A stretch of DNA of 54,519 nt from contig JBBQZL010000001.1 of NCBI GenBank assembly GCA_038207745.1, positions 1 to 54,519 on the forward strand. Direction: 5' to 3'. The position numbers and the translations under genes were made by a program. The notes under the pieces were generated by a model. The model was not told where the DNA came from, searched no databases, and worked only from the letters and a program-made list of their open reading frames with translations. The DNA is from JBBQZL01 sp038207745 (GTDB lineage: Bacteria > Actinomycetota > Thermoleophilia > Solirubrobacterales > 70-9). How positions within the stretch are numbered: position 1 is the first letter of the stretch; every line of letters begins with the position of its first letter. Of the stretch, positions 8,099 to 16,379 are shown in pieces.

Positions 8099-9025
8099 AT
8101 GCGCGTCAACGAAATCCTTTCCGAGAGTGGCCCGACCTTCTCAATCGAGTTCTTCCCGCCCAGGTCAGACCAGGCCAGGGAGGAGCTCTACGAGACGGCG
8201 AGGAGCCTCCGGGAGCTGAGCCCGGACTTCGTATCCGTCACCTACGGTGCCGGCGGCTCGACGCGTGATGGAACCATCGAGATCACGCGGGCGCTCAAGG
8301 ACGAGATCGGCCTCGAGGTCGTCGCCCACCTGAGCTGCGTAGGTGAACCGGCCGATGGACTTGCCGAGACGCTGAAGAGGATCGAGGGCGCGGGGATCGA
8401 GAACATCTTCGCGCTGCGCGGTGACCCACCCACGGGTGAGGAGAACTTCGTCCAGCCGGTCGGCGGCCTCGGCAGCGCCGCCGAGCTTGCCTCCTTCATC
8501 AAGGAGCGCCACGACTTCTCGGTTGGCGGCGCCTGCTTTCCGGAGGTTCATCCCGAGGCAGTCGATCTCGACACGGACCTCAACTATCTGAAGACCAAGG
8601 TCGATGCCGGGGCCGAGTATCTGATCACCCAGCTCTTCTTTGACAATCAGGTCTACTTCGACTTCGTTGCCGCGGCGCGCGAGAAGGGGATCGACGTTCC
8701 GATCATCCCGGGGGTGATCCCGGTCTCGACCCTCGAACAGACGCAGCGGATCTGCGCCCGCTGCGACGCAAGCATCCCCGAGAAGCTCGAGATCGCGATG
8801 CAGGGAGCAGGAGGAGACCCCGAGGCCGAGTTCCAGTTCGGGATCGCCTATGCGGCCCAGCAATGCGCCGAACTGCTGATCCGCGGTGCCCCCGGCATCC
8901 ACTTCTACGCCCTCAACCGTGCACCGGCGACGCGGGCGGTCCTCGCATCTCTCAAAGCCTCGAGACCCTGGGAGCGTGCCTTCCCCGAGGCCGCAGGCGT
9001 CGCCGAGCTGACCCGAAGGGCATAG
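8099..9025 (+). CDS. metF: 5,10-methylenetetrahydrofolate reductase
   Basis: A TIM-barrel flavoprotein of about 308 residues that reduces methylene-THF to methyl-THF for methionine synthesis. Characteristic stretches are FSIEFFPPRS near the N-terminus, VSVTYGAGGSTRD, ALRGDPP, GACFPEVHPEA, YLITQLFFDN and IPGVIPVS. I prefer ATG 8099 (MRVNEIL) over the GTG at 8075 because similarity starts there. No Shine-Dalgarno is visible, and a GACAAT -10-like box ends eight bases upstream, so the message may be nearly leaderless. An alpha/beta hydrolase follows after 11 bp. Confidence 0.93.
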   Translation: MRVNEILSESGPTFSIEFFPPRSDQAREELYETARSLRELSPDFVSVTYGAGGSTRDGTIEITRALKDEIGLEVVAHLSCVGEPADGLAETLKRIEGAGIENIFALRGDPPTGEENFVQPVGGLGSAAELASFIKERHDFSVGGACFPEVHPEAVDLDTDLNYLKTKVDAGAEYLITQLFFDNQVYFDFVAAAREKGIDVPIIPGVIPVSTLEQTQRICARCDASIPEKLEIAMQGAGGDPEAEFQFGIAYAAQQCAELLIRGAPGIHFYALNRAPATRAVLASLKASRPWERAFPEAAGVAELTRRA

Positions 9026-9036
9026 GCCAGATACCA

Positions 9037-9858
9037 ATGGGCGAGTTCACTTTCGAAGGTTCACGGATCGCGTACGACGAATACGGGTCCGGCGACCGGG
9101 TGTTCGTGATGATGCATGGCCTGCTGATGAACGCCCACATGTTCGACCTTCTCGGCCCCGAGATCGCCGATCGCGGAAACCGGGTCATCTGTCTCGACCT
9201 GCTGGGCCACGGCCGCTCCGACAAGCCAAACGATCTGCAGCGCTACTCGATGCCCCTGTTTTCGAAGCAGGTGGAGGCCCTGCTCGATCACCTCGGCGTC
9301 GAACAGGCGGTTGTCGGCGGCACCTCACTGGGCGCAAACGTGACCCTTGAGCTGGCAACGCGCGAGCCAGATCGCGTCAAGGCGCTGTTTCTGGAGATGC
9401 CGGTGCTCGAGGATGCCCTCGCCGCCGTTGCCGGTCTCTTCACCCCCGTCCTGCTCTCGCTGCGCTTCGGTAAGCCGTTCTTCGGGCTGCTGGCAAAGGG
9501 CACGTCGCTGGTGCCGAGGACGACGCTGCTTGCCGACATCGCACTCGATTGGATCCGCCGTGATCCCGACACATCGATCGCGGTGCTCGAAGGGCTGCTG
9601 CTGGGAGAGACAGCGCCGCCGACACATGAGCGGCGCAAGATCGAACAGCCTGCGCTGATCGTCCGCCACACCGGGGACCCGCTTCACCCGTTCAGCGACT
9701 CGGAGATGCTGGCCGAGGAGATCAAGGCTGCCCGGGTTGTCGATGCAAAATCACCGCTCGAGTGGCGAATCCGATCCTCGCGGCTGAACGACGAACTTGC
9801 GACATTTCTCGACCACGTCTGGTCACACCGCGAAGCGGAGTCGCCCGCCGTTGGCTGA
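9037..9858 (+). CDS. Alpha/beta-hydrolase fold protein without an obvious catalytic His
   Basis: A 273-residue alpha/beta hydrolase. The oxyanion-side HG motif lies at MMHGLL, LLGHGRSDKP follows, and the nucleophile elbow is GTSLG with Ser97. The acid is probably Asp214 in HTGDPLHPF. The base His normally found 25-30 residues after the acid is absent: the equivalent segment reads AKSPLEWRIRSSRL. Either another His (for example H217) serves or the protein is not a classical esterase. It starts 11 bp after metF and overlaps the next gene, so the three probably form an operon. Confidence 0.82.
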   Translation: MGEFTFEGSRIAYDEYGSGDRVFVMMHGLLMNAHMFDLLGPEIADRGNRVICLDLLGHGRSDKPNDLQRYSMPLFSKQVEALLDHLGVEQAVVGGTSLGANVTLELATREPDRVKALFLEMPVLEDALAAVAGLFTPVLLSLRFGKPFFGLLAKGTSLVPRTTLLADIALDWIRRDPDTSIAVLEGLLLGETAPPTHERRKIEQPALIVRHTGDPLHPFSDSEMLAEEIKAARVVDAKSPLEWRIRSSRLNDELATFLDHVWSHREAESPAVG

Positions 9859-10636
9859 CCGCCGGGAAGAGCGCGAGAAGCTGCAGGAGAGTCGCCGGCA
9901 GGAGGAAAGCGAGCAGTCCCGGGACCAGCGCCGCAGGCTGATGATCGGATACACGATCGGGGGCGTCCTCGTTGCCGTGATCGCAGTCGGAATCGTGGTT
10001 GCGGTCTCCTCGGTCGGAAGTGAGGATGGAGCCACCGGAGACGCCCACGTGAGCGTCGCCAGCGGGTCGACCAACGCCACCACACTCGACGAGCGCAGCG
10101 GTCCCAAGCCACATGCGATCGCCGAAACAGACCTGGCAGCCGCCGCCACGAAGGCCGGCTGCGAGATCAGGGCCGATCTTCCGGATGAGGGCGCAACCCA
10201 TCTTCCGGTCGGCTCTCCGGCTCCCCCCTACAAGACCAACCCGCCGACCTCGGGCAATCACGTGGAGCCGCCCTACCAGCAGGCCGACGGCGCCTACCTC
10301 GACGTCCCGCTCGAGATCGACGTCGTCCACTCGCTCGAGCACGGCAGGATCGCATTCCAATACGGCCCCGGCCTCCCGGAGCAGGACCAGCTCGAGCTCC
10401 GGGGGATGTACGACACGCTCTACTCCGGCGCCCTGCTCTTCCCGAACGACAAGATGCCCTACGCGGTCGCGGCGACGGCCTGGCAGAACCTGATCGGCTG
10501 CAAGGAGTACAAGGGTGCCGCGACCCTCGACGCGTTGCGCGATTTCGGAATCAGGTACGGCGGGCGCGGCCCCGAGCCCTTCGGGGCATTCGGTCCCGTG
10601 ACCGGCCCGTCGCCGATGCAGCCCCAGCAGGGCTGA
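9851..10636 (+). CDS. DUF3105 membrane-anchored protein
   Basis: A protein of about 261 residues. A charged N-terminal stretch (REEREKLQESRRQEE) is followed by one transmembrane helix at about residues 33-55, a low-complexity linker, and an extracytoplasmic DUF3105 domain. The domain hallmarks are PPTSGNHVEPPY, VVHSLEHGRIAFQY and WQNLIGCKEY. The family is common in actinobacteria and has no defined function. I favour the TTG at 9851, which overlaps the hydrolase stop by eight bases; the alternative ATG at 9797 would overlap by more than 60. Two cysteines (CEIRAD and GCKEY) could form a disulfide. Confidence 0.82.
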   Translation: MADRREEREKLQESRRQEESEQSRDQRRRLMIGYTIGGVLVAVIAVGIVVAVSSVGSEDGATGDAHVSVASGSTNATTLDERSGPKPHAIAETDLAAAATKAGCEIRADLPDEGATHLPVGSPAPPYKTNPPTSGNHVEPPYQQADGAYLDVPLEIDVVHSLEHGRIAFQYGPGLPEQDQLELRGMYDTLYSGALLFPNDKMPYAVAATAWQNLIGCKEYKGAATLDALRDFGIRYGGRGPEPFGAFGPVTGPSPMQPQQG

Positions 10637-10652
10637 TGCCCGAAGGCATCAG
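10633..10652. terminator. Bidirectional hairpin between convergent genes
   Basis: CTGATGCC and GGCATCAG form a perfect 8-bp stem with a CGAA tetraloop. It overlaps the DUF3105 stop codon and lies 21 bp from the end of the convergent FemAB-like gene, so it could terminate both. There is no U-run. Confidence 0.6.
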
Positions 10653-10673
10653 AGGCGGCGGCGCCCGCCGGGG

Positions 10674-11696
10674 TCAGGCCGGTGCGCGGTAGGCCGGGAA
10701 GAACCCGTCTGCAGCATGGCCTGCACTGAGTTCCGCGTAGCGGCCGGGCAGGCAGATGATCTCCGAGGTGTGGAACGCCTCCTCGCGATTTGCGAACCCG
10801 CGCTTGAACTCCTCGAGGCGGTCTCCCGCGGTGATGCCGCCACCGAGGTTGAGCGGCAGGTCGAACCCCCAGGACAACTCGGTCATCGCCGCAATGATGT
10901 TCTTCATCGGCGAGTCGCGCAGGTGTTCGTCGTTGGTGCCGCTGAGGTAGTAGTGCATTAAGCCGTCGCTTCGGGCCGCGATCGAGGCGGCGGCAACCGT
11001 GCCTTCAGGTTCGATCGCCAGGACCAGCCAGGTCAGCGGCGAGGAGAGGACCAGCTCGAAGTATTCGGCTCCGAAGAAGTAGCGATCCTCGGCCTCGGTG
11101 CGACGCATCGTCTGCTCGTAGGCGAGCAGGAATGCCGCGCGCTGTACCGGGGTGGTCTCCGGGCCGGGGATGACCTCGATCCCGTAGCCGCGCCTCAGGT
11201 TCTTGCGGATCTGCTGCCGATCGCTCATCCGGCTCTTGGGAGACAGCGCGGGGTCGGCGATCTGGACGATGTTGCGCTGCGTCGCCCCGCTCAGCGGCGG
11301 GTCCGACCCGAGGCGGTGACGAAGGAAGAGCGAGACGATCCCGGCCCCGCCCCACTCGATGCCGGCGGGGTCGAGCGTCGGGTGGTCGACGGTGGAGCCT
11401 GGCGGGAGACGGTCGGCCGCGAGGTCGAGCGAGGTGTCGCCGGCGACGGGGCCAATGCCAGTCGAGCCGGACTCGGTGAGGCCCGGATACCCGTATGGCG
11501 ATACCGCGTCGAGTGACTCGCTGCCAGGGATATCCCGGGCCAGGACCGGCGCCGCGAGCACCCGGTTTGCGGCGGTGATCCTCAGCGAGTGGGTGACCTT
11601 CTCGGCGGCGAGGAACTCCGGACAGCGGAAGAACTCGTCGGCCGCGGCGGCGCGTCCGGAATCGGCCAGGAGCCCGGCGGCGGCTGCGCCGCTCAC
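10674..11696 (-). CDS. FemAB/BioF2-like acyltransferase
   Basis: A 340-residue protein with a tandem GNAT-like organisation typical of FemAB/BioF2 proteins. In known members these transfer aminoacyl or acyl groups to peptidoglycan precursors or exopolymers. Landmarks are KNLRRGYGIEV, YEQTMRRTEAEDRYFFGAEYF, AIEPEGTVAAASIAARSDG, HYYLSGTNDEHLRDSP and KRGFANREEAFH. The start is a GTG whose last bases overlap the stop of the upstream GNAT gene (GTGA). It is the last gene of the leftward glycosyltransferase operon, which suggests it decorates the polymer made there or a cell-wall glycan. Confidence 0.8.
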   Translation of the reverse strand: MSGAAAAGLLADSGRAAAADEFFRCPEFLAAEKVTHSLRITAANRVLAAPVLARDIPGSESLDAVSPYGYPGLTESGSTGIGPVAGDTSLDLAADRLPPGSTVDHPTLDPAGIEWGGAGIVSLFLRHRLGSDPPLSGATQRNIVQIADPALSPKSRMSDRQQIRKNLRRGYGIEVIPGPETTPVQRAAFLLAYEQTMRRTEAEDRYFFGAEYFELVLSSPLTWLVLAIEPEGTVAAASIAARSDGLMHYYLSGTNDEHLRDSPMKNIIAAMTELSWGFDLPLNLGGGITAGDRLEEFKRGFANREEAFHTSEIICLPGRYAELSAGHAADGFFPAYRAPA

Positions 11697-12238
11697 TCGA
11701 AAAGGTCCGCGGTGGCGGCGCGGAACTCGTCGGGCAACACTCCCCAGACCTCGAGGTCGAAGAGCTCTCCGCCGCGCGCAACGTGCGAGCGCATCGTCCC
11801 CTCGTAGGTCCAGCCGAGGCTGGTCACGACCCGCTTGGCGGCCTCGTTGAAGGCTGGGATGCGACCGTAGACCCGATGCGCACCGAACTGATCGAAGGCT
11901 TTGGCGATCGTCAGCGCCTCGGCACGCCGGCCGACGCCCTTGCCGCGAACGTCATCGCCGATCATGCAACCGAGCTCGGGTGCCATCTGGGCGAAGAGCC
12001 CGTAGAGCGCGGTGAAGCCGACCGGCTCGTCGTGGCCCTCGACCACGATTGCGAACTTCCGATCCGGCCCCTCCCCCGCGACGGCGGCCGCCGTCCACCC
12101 CTTCGCGTTCTCGAGCGTGAAGCTCTCGCGCTTCTCCATAAGGGTCCTGGTCGCCTCTGGATTGTTGAACCAGCGGTGGACCGCGCTCGCATCGGCGGGC
12201 TCGAACGGCCGAAGGCTGACGGTGGGCTTCTCGCTCAT
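11693..12238 (-). CDS. GNAT-family N-acetyltransferase (RimJ-like)
   Basis: A 181-residue single-domain acetyltransferase. It opens with SLRPFEPADASAVHRWFNNPEATR. The acetyl-CoA pyrophosphate loop appears as GDDVRGKGVGRRAEA (Q/RxxGxG/A type), followed by FDQFGAHRVYGRIPAFNEAAKRVVTSLGW, the usual RimJ-type beta5-alpha4 region. In polysaccharide operons such enzymes acetylate amino sugars. It overlaps the FemAB-like gene by four bases and lies ten bases from the sugar transferase, so it belongs to the same transcript. The actual acceptor is unknown. Confidence 0.85.
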   Translation of the reverse strand: MSEKPTVSLRPFEPADASAVHRWFNNPEATRTLMEKRESFTLENAKGWTAAAVAGEGPDRKFAIVVEGHDEPVGFTALYGLFAQMAPELGCMIGDDVRGKGVGRRAEALTIAKAFDQFGAHRVYGRIPAFNEAAKRVVTSLGWTYEGTMRSHVARGGELFDLEVWGVLPDEFRAATADLFE

Positions 12239-12248
12239 CCTCAGAACC

Positions 12249-12812
12249 CTATTCGGGGGACAGGCCCTGTCCGCTCGCCGCGAGACCCACGGTCCTGAGG
12301 ATGATCCGCAGGTCGAGCGCGAGGGACCGGTTGTCGACGTACCAGAGGTCGAGTTCGATCCTCTCGTCCCAGGGGATTCCGGCCCGGCCCTGCACCTGCG
12401 CCCAGCCGGTGATACCCGGGCGTACCTGATGACGACGATGCTGCCTCGGGGTGTAGTCGCGAACCTGCGCCTCGATGGTCGGGCGCGGGCCGACGATCGC
12501 CATCTCGCCGCGCAGTACGTTGATCAGGTTGGGAAGTTCATCGAGGGAACTGCGTCGCAGGAACCGGCCGACCCGGGTCACCCTCGAATCAGTGCTGGTG
12601 ACGATCGCCCCGACGCCGACCGGGTCGGAGCCGGCGACCATCGTCCGCAGCTTCAGCATCTCGAACTCGCGGCCACCCAGGCCGACCCGGCTCTGGCGAT
12701 AGATCACCGGTCCCCCGCCCTCGAGGCGTATCGCGATCGCGGCTGCGAGCAGGATCGGCGAGGTGATGATCAGGCCAACCGCTGCGATAAGCAGGTCCAG
12801 CGCGCGGTTCAT
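12249..12812 (-). CDS. Undecaprenyl-phosphate sugar-1-phosphate transferase (priming glycosyltransferase)
   Basis: A 187-residue bacterial sugar transferase of the WbaP/RfbP C-terminal type that loads the first sugar-1-phosphate onto the lipid carrier. It has one N-terminal hydrophobic helix (about residues 3-25), then the family landmarks GGGPVIYRQSRVG, KLRTM, RRSSLDELPNLINVLRGEM, VGPRP and RPGITGWAQVQGR. It lacks the long N-terminal polytopic domain, so it is the minimal form. ATG 12812 fits the domain start; an upstream start at 12875 would overlap the preceding gene. It probably initiates the polymer completed by the neighbouring glycosyltransferases. Confidence 0.92.
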   Translation of the reverse strand: MNRALDLLIAAVGLIITSPILLAAAIAIRLEGGGPVIYRQSRVGLGGREFEMLKLRTMVAGSDPVGVGAIVTSTDSRVTRVGRFLRRSSLDELPNLINVLRGEMAIVGPRPTIEAQVRDYTPRQHRRHQVRPGITGWAQVQGRAGIPWDERIELDLWYVDNRSLALDLRIILRTVGLAASGQGLSPE

Positions 12813-12843
12813 CGGAGAACCCCGTCTTCCGGGTTGCGCCTGC

Positions 12844-13983
12844 TCATCGCGTCCCCTCCGCCTTTTCCCAGGCACCGGGTGGACCCTGCCGCCAGCGGTC
12901 CCAGAGCCCGAAAACGATCGAGGCCGTGACGATCACGTAGTAGCGCGCGATCCGGAGTGGCCCGAAGGGAACCAACGGCGCGAGGAAGGCCGCCGCGAGG
13001 AGCAGGACTTGGAGCCCCAGGGTGACCCGGTAGACCGTACCCGCCGACTGAGCGACCAGGACGATGTTGAGCCCAAGCGTGATCAGATGCAGGAACGGGG
13101 TCAGGTAGCGCAGCAGGCGGTGGGAGAAGATCTCGAAGGCAAACATCGGCGAGTAGCCGCGCGGCGAGATCATCCGCTCGCCGATCACGATGTCCCAGAG
13201 CCCGATCATCATCCGGCGCTTTCGTGACCACTCTCCGGAGAGTGTCGGAACCATCAGCTCGGAGGCGCGGGCAACGGGAACGTATACCGAGCGAAGACCC
13301 TGCCTGGCCATCTCGAAGGGAAACGAGAGGTCGTGGCTGCCGGAGGGTGGCAGCGCGACGTAGGCGCTGCGGCGGACCGCGTAGATCGCCCCGTTGCCCG
13401 CGGTCACCCCGCCCAACCCGGACTCGAGCTCGCGCACCTTCATCTCGTAGCGCCAGTAGATCCCTTCCTGATTGTCGCCGTCCTCGTTGATGAAGCTGAC
13501 CTGCCCGCAGGCGTAGCCGATGCTCTCGTCGGCGAAGGGCGCGACGAGCCCGCGCAGGGCGCCCGGCTCCCAGAAACTATTTGCGTCGGAGAATGCGACG
13601 AGATCGCCCCTGGCACTCTCGACGGCGGAATTCTGGCCGGTGATCTTGCCGCCGCGGGGCAGGTCGAGGACGAGGTCGGCGCCTGCTGCCCTGGCCACGT
13701 TGACAGTCCTGTCGGCGGAGCCGTCGGAAGCCACGATGATCTGCAGCAGCTCACGGGGGTAATCGAGCGCGAGAGTGTTCGTGACCTTGTCCGCGATCAC
13801 ATCCTCTTCGTCGTATGCGGCGATTACCAGCGAGACGCTGGGCAGCGAAACGGCGTCCCCGCCGGCCCGGACCGCCCTGCGGCCAGAAAGCAGCAATCGC
13901 AGGATCGCCAGCGCAATCGTGTAGCCGACGTGGGTATAGACGATCAGGGCCACGCAGACCCAGAAGAGGGTCTCAAGCACCAT
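12844..13983 (-). CDS. Membrane-bound family 2 glycosyltransferase
   Basis: About 379 residues. One N-terminal helix (VLETLFWVCVALIVYTHVGY) is followed by a cytoplasmic GT-A domain and about three C-terminal helices, the BcsA/NodC-like layout of processive or polyprenyl-linked enzymes. Visible motifs are SLVIAAYDEE, IVASDGSADRT, AFSDANSFWEPG (acceptor and metal region) and TAGNGAIYAVRRS. The usual QxxRW is degenerate (EWSRKRRM). The start ATG 13983 overlaps the stop of the upstream GT4 gene by 11 bases; longer starts run into that gene. Confidence 0.88.
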   Translation of the reverse strand: MVLETLFWVCVALIVYTHVGYTIALAILRLLLSGRRAVRAGGDAVSLPSVSLVIAAYDEEDVIADKVTNTLALDYPRELLQIIVASDGSADRTVNVARAAGADLVLDLPRGGKITGQNSAVESARGDLVAFSDANSFWEPGALRGLVAPFADESIGYACGQVSFINEDGDNQEGIYWRYEMKVRELESGLGGVTAGNGAIYAVRRSAYVALPPSGSHDLSFPFEMARQGLRSVYVPVARASELMVPTLSGEWSRKRRMMIGLWDIVIGERMISPRGYSPMFAFEIFSHRLLRYLTPFLHLITLGLNIVLVAQSAGTVYRVTLGLQVLLLAAAFLAPLVPFGPLRIARYYVIVTASIVFGLWDRWRQGPPGAWEKAEGTR

Positions 13984-15106
13984 CGTGGTCACCTGAGGAC
14001 CCGAGCAGGGATGAGTAGAGATCTTTGGTCTGGAGGCCGATCTCGTCCCAGGAGTAGGTGGTGGCCGCGGCCTCGAACCCGGCCTCGGAGAGTTGGCGCC
14101 GGGCATCGGGGTCCGCGATCAGGCGGTTGAGCTCGGTGGCGAGCGCTTCGGCGTCACCCGGCTCGACAATCCGGATCGCCCCGCTCGACCCCGCCAGCTC
14201 GGGAAAGCCTCCCACCGAGCTGGCGACCATCGGAGTTCCGAAGGCAAGGCCGGTGTAGATGACGCCCGAGTGCTCGGCGTCGAGATACGGAAGCACCGCG
14301 ATGTCGGCACGGCGAAAGAGTGCCGGGATCTCGTCCTCATCAATGAACCGGGTCACGAACCGGACCTTTGCCGAACAGAGCTCTGCCGCCTCGAGCAGCG
14401 GCTCGACCGGCATTCGTGGATTGCCGACAATCCAGAGTTCGGCACCCCTGACCTGCCGGAAGGCCTCGAGCAGCAGATCGACCCCCTTGTAGGGACGAAG
14501 CAGGCCGAAGAAGAGCACGACCGGTCCCTCGGCGCCCGCCAACTCATCTGGAAGCGGCTTCTCCTCGGGGAGCGCGGTCAGGTAGTCGAAGGCGCCGTGA
14601 TGGATCACATGAATGCGGCCAGGTTCAACGCCCACCTCCTCGCGAAGGCGACGGGCACCGTGCTGAGAGTGAGCGATCACCGCGTCCATCTGCCCATACA
14701 TCCGGCGGGCGATCCCAAGTTGCCGGCGGGATGGATCCGGCGCGAGTATGTAGTGCGCGGTGATCACGCTCGGGCGACGACGCGAGATCAGGTGGGTGTC
14801 GATCGCGGGCATCGTCAGCCACTGGTGGTGGACGACGTCGGGTTCCGGCCTGCGCCAGAGCGCCGCCATGTCGAGCAGGTGCTCGCCCGCCTTGAAGATC
14901 CGGCGCCCCGGCGCGTCGAGGCCGCGGGCCGCGGTGCGGCGATAGAAGGCCTCGGTGACCTCGTAGCCGTCGGTCTCGGGCACCGGTCCGTAGAGAAAGC
15001 GCGACGTGATCAACTCAACCTCAACGCCTGCGCGCGCCAGCGACCTCGCGAGGGCGTGGTCATAGGGAGGCGTGAACGCCGAGGGGTCCAGCATCGAGAC
15101 GCGCAT
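13973..15106 (-). CDS. Family 4 glycosyltransferase
   Basis: A 377-residue GT-B enzyme and the first gene of the leftward five-gene operon. It shows an N-terminal PPYDHALARSLARAGVEVELITSRF donor/acceptor loop, VVLFFGLLRPYKGVDLLLEAF at the start of the second Rossmann domain, ADIAVLPYLDAEHSGVIYTGLAFGTPMVAS and the EPGDAEALATELNRL segment with the second Glu of the EX7E signature. The ATG at 15106 is where similarity starts; upstream sequence in frame is cysteine- and arginine-rich noise. No clear Shine-Dalgarno is present. Confidence 0.9.
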   Translation of the reverse strand: MRVSMLDPSAFTPPYDHALARSLARAGVEVELITSRFLYGPVPETDGYEVTEAFYRRTAARGLDAPGRRIFKAGEHLLDMAALWRRPEPDVVHHQWLTMPAIDTHLISRRRPSVITAHYILAPDPSRRQLGIARRMYGQMDAVIAHSQHGARRLREEVGVEPGRIHVIHHGAFDYLTALPEEKPLPDELAGAEGPVVLFFGLLRPYKGVDLLLEAFRQVRGAELWIVGNPRMPVEPLLEAAELCSAKVRFVTRFIDEDEIPALFRRADIAVLPYLDAEHSGVIYTGLAFGTPMVASSVGGFPELAGSSGAIRIVEPGDAEALATELNRLIADPDARRQLSEAGFEAAATTYSWDEIGLQTKDLYSSLLGSSGDHDGA

Positions 15107-15132
15107 TCGGAAGCGATTATCGTGCCGGGAGC
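15107..15132. promoter_or_regulatory. 26-bp divergent gap with overlapping -10-like boxes
   Basis: The start codons of the divergent GT4 and GT2 genes are only 26 bp apart. Within the gap GATAAT reads leftward (15121-15116) and TATCGT reads rightward (15118-15123), each 9 bases from its start codon. Both messages would be nearly leaderless and mutually exclusive in initiation. This is a weak motif-level call. Confidence 0.35.
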
Positions 15133-16074
15133 GTGGAACCGACACTCTCCTACTGCATCGTGAACAGCAATGGCCGCAAGTATCTGCTCGCCTGCCTTGC
15201 CGCGATCGCGCGCAATCACCCCCACGGGGTCGACTGCGAGATCCTTGTTCTGGACAACGCATCGAGCGATGGATCAGCCGATGCCGCGCGGGCCTGGAGC
15301 GACGAGAATGCCACAGCGGTGACCGTGATCGCGCTCGACCAAGCGGAGGGCAAGGCGGCCAACGACTCGCGCCTGATTCGGGACGCCAAGGGCCGCTACT
15401 GCCTGCTCCTCAACGAGGATTCCGAGGTTATGGACGGAACTGTGGCGGCATTGATTGCGGCCCTTGAAGCGGAACCGAAGGCGGCAGCCGCCGGAGCACA
15501 ACTGCTCGACGGCGACCTCGTCCCGTATCCCTGTGCCTGGCGTTTCCCCGGGCTGGCGACCGCATGTGCCGGGGCGCTCTTTCTGCACCGCAGATACACG
15601 GTCCAGAGCGGCGGCGGCGGCGGCGGCGAAACCCGTATCGTCGATTGGGCGCAATCCAGCGCGCTTATGGTTCGCCGAGAGGCCGCCGCCCAGGTCGATT
15701 TCCTCGACCCAGAGTTTTTCGTCTACTACGACGAGTGCGACTTCTGCAAGCGCCTCGCCGACGCCGGCTGGCACACCCTCTACGTCCCCGGCGCAAATGC
15801 AATCCACCACAACCAGCTCTCGACCGACCTGGGCAAAGGCCTGCCACGGATCGTCGAGTTCCACCGCAACCGCGACCTCTACATGCGAAAGCACCACGGC
15901 CCGGCAGAAGCCGCAGTGGTCAGACTGCTGACCGCCTGGACCTACGGCCTCCGCGCCATCGCCGCCCTCGTCGTCCCCGGCCACTCGCCGAAGGTCCACC
16001 TGGTCCACGCTCGTCAGGCGCTTTTCCCCGGTCGCGGCAGGGGGATTCGCGACAAGGTCGAAGCCGGCCGCTGA
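15133..16074 (+). CDS. Family 2 glycosyltransferase (rhamnosyl-transferase-like)
   Basis: A 313-residue soluble GT-A enzyme. It opens LSYCIVNSNGRKYLLACL, then EILVLDNASSDGS (nucleotide-sugar binding), LLLNEDSEV (the DxD-equivalent NED), WAQSSALMVRREA and DPEFFVYYDECDFCKRLADAGW, a layout typical of WbbL-like rhamnosyltransferases. The start is a GTG 26 bp from the divergent GT4 gene. A glycine run near residue 157, encoded by tandem GGC codons, is an oddity. It sits alone on this strand, and its 3' end is followed by a tRNA-like repeat, so it marks the edge of the polysaccharide block. Confidence 0.88.
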   Translation: MEPTLSYCIVNSNGRKYLLACLAAIARNHPHGVDCEILVLDNASSDGSADAARAWSDENATAVTVIALDQAEGKAANDSRLIRDAKGRYCLLLNEDSEVMDGTVAALIAALEAEPKAAAAGAQLLDGDLVPYPCAWRFPGLATACAGALFLHRRYTVQSGGGGGGETRIVDWAQSSALMVRREAAAQVDFLDPEFFVYYDECDFCKRLADAGWHTLYVPGANAIHHNQLSTDLGKGLPRIVEFHRNRDLYMRKHHGPAEAAVVRLLTAWTYGLRAIAALVVPGHSPKVHLVHARQALFPGRGRGIRDKVEAGR

Positions 16075-16100
16075 AGCCCGGGGAGATACCTCCGGTCCGC

Positions 16101-16142
16101 GAAACCGAAGGTCACTGGTTCGAATCCTGTCGGGCGCGCTCT
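16101..16142 (+). repeat. tRNA-3'-end-like repeat, copy 1
   Basis: A 42-bp stretch matching copy 3 (25426-25467) at 36 of 42 positions by hand count, and sharing 21 bases with copy 2 at 20031. It contains a T-arm-like ACTGG-TTCGAAT-CCTGT (one stem mismatch, 16114-16130) followed by an acceptor-like CGGGCGC. Anticodon-arm-like bases precede it, but no D-arm or 5' acceptor strand exists, so it is a tRNA fragment rather than a gene. Such fragments are typical attachment-site scars. Confidence 0.6.
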
Positions 16143-16248
16143 GGAAACCCACTCCAAAACCGCTCTGGCAAGCGCAAACGGAGAAGGTCAAGGCTCCGCT
16201 GCCGAAGTCTCCGAAATCCCCAGATCGGGGGGCCGCGCCTAGGAAGAC

Positions 16249-16268
16249 TATCGCGCAGTTATCGCGCG
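16249..16268 (+). repeat. Tandem TATCGCGC direct repeat, copy 1
   Basis: TATCGCGC occurs at 16249-16256 and again at 16260-16267, 11 bp apart. A close relative, with ATCGCGCAG then TATCGCGCGG, lies at 19946-19967 beside copy 2 of the tRNA-like repeat. The pairing suggests recombinase arm-type sites; this is inferred. Confidence 0.4.
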
Positions 16269-16379
16269 GATCCAAGCCGAGAACCTCGGCGACGCTGACA
16301 AGGGCTCAGCCATCTTCTCTTCCCTCCTCTTGCCCGGGGCCTGTGTTGCATCTCCGCCACAAGGTGATTGACCTCATAC

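Larger units (their letters stand above)
16075..16379. other. Intergenic stretch with tRNA-like repeat and tandem octamers
   Basis: No gene is supported here. It contains the tRNA-3'-end-like repeat at 16101-16142 and the tandem TATCGCGC pair at 16249-16268. A long leftward frame across it reads RIRTSDLRF, the well-known artefact of translating tRNA T-arm DNA on the wrong strand. Confidence 0.6.

Noticed and set aside
16089..16140. Possible complete tRNA gene
   Set aside because: Only a T-arm, a variable loop and a weak anticodon-arm-like stretch exist; position 33 would be C, and there is no D-arm or 5' acceptor strand.
15274..16275. Long leftward open frame containing RIRTSDLRF
   Set aside because: It is antisense to the GT2 gene and to the tRNA-like repeat; this peptide is a recognised artefact of translating tRNA T-arm DNA backwards.
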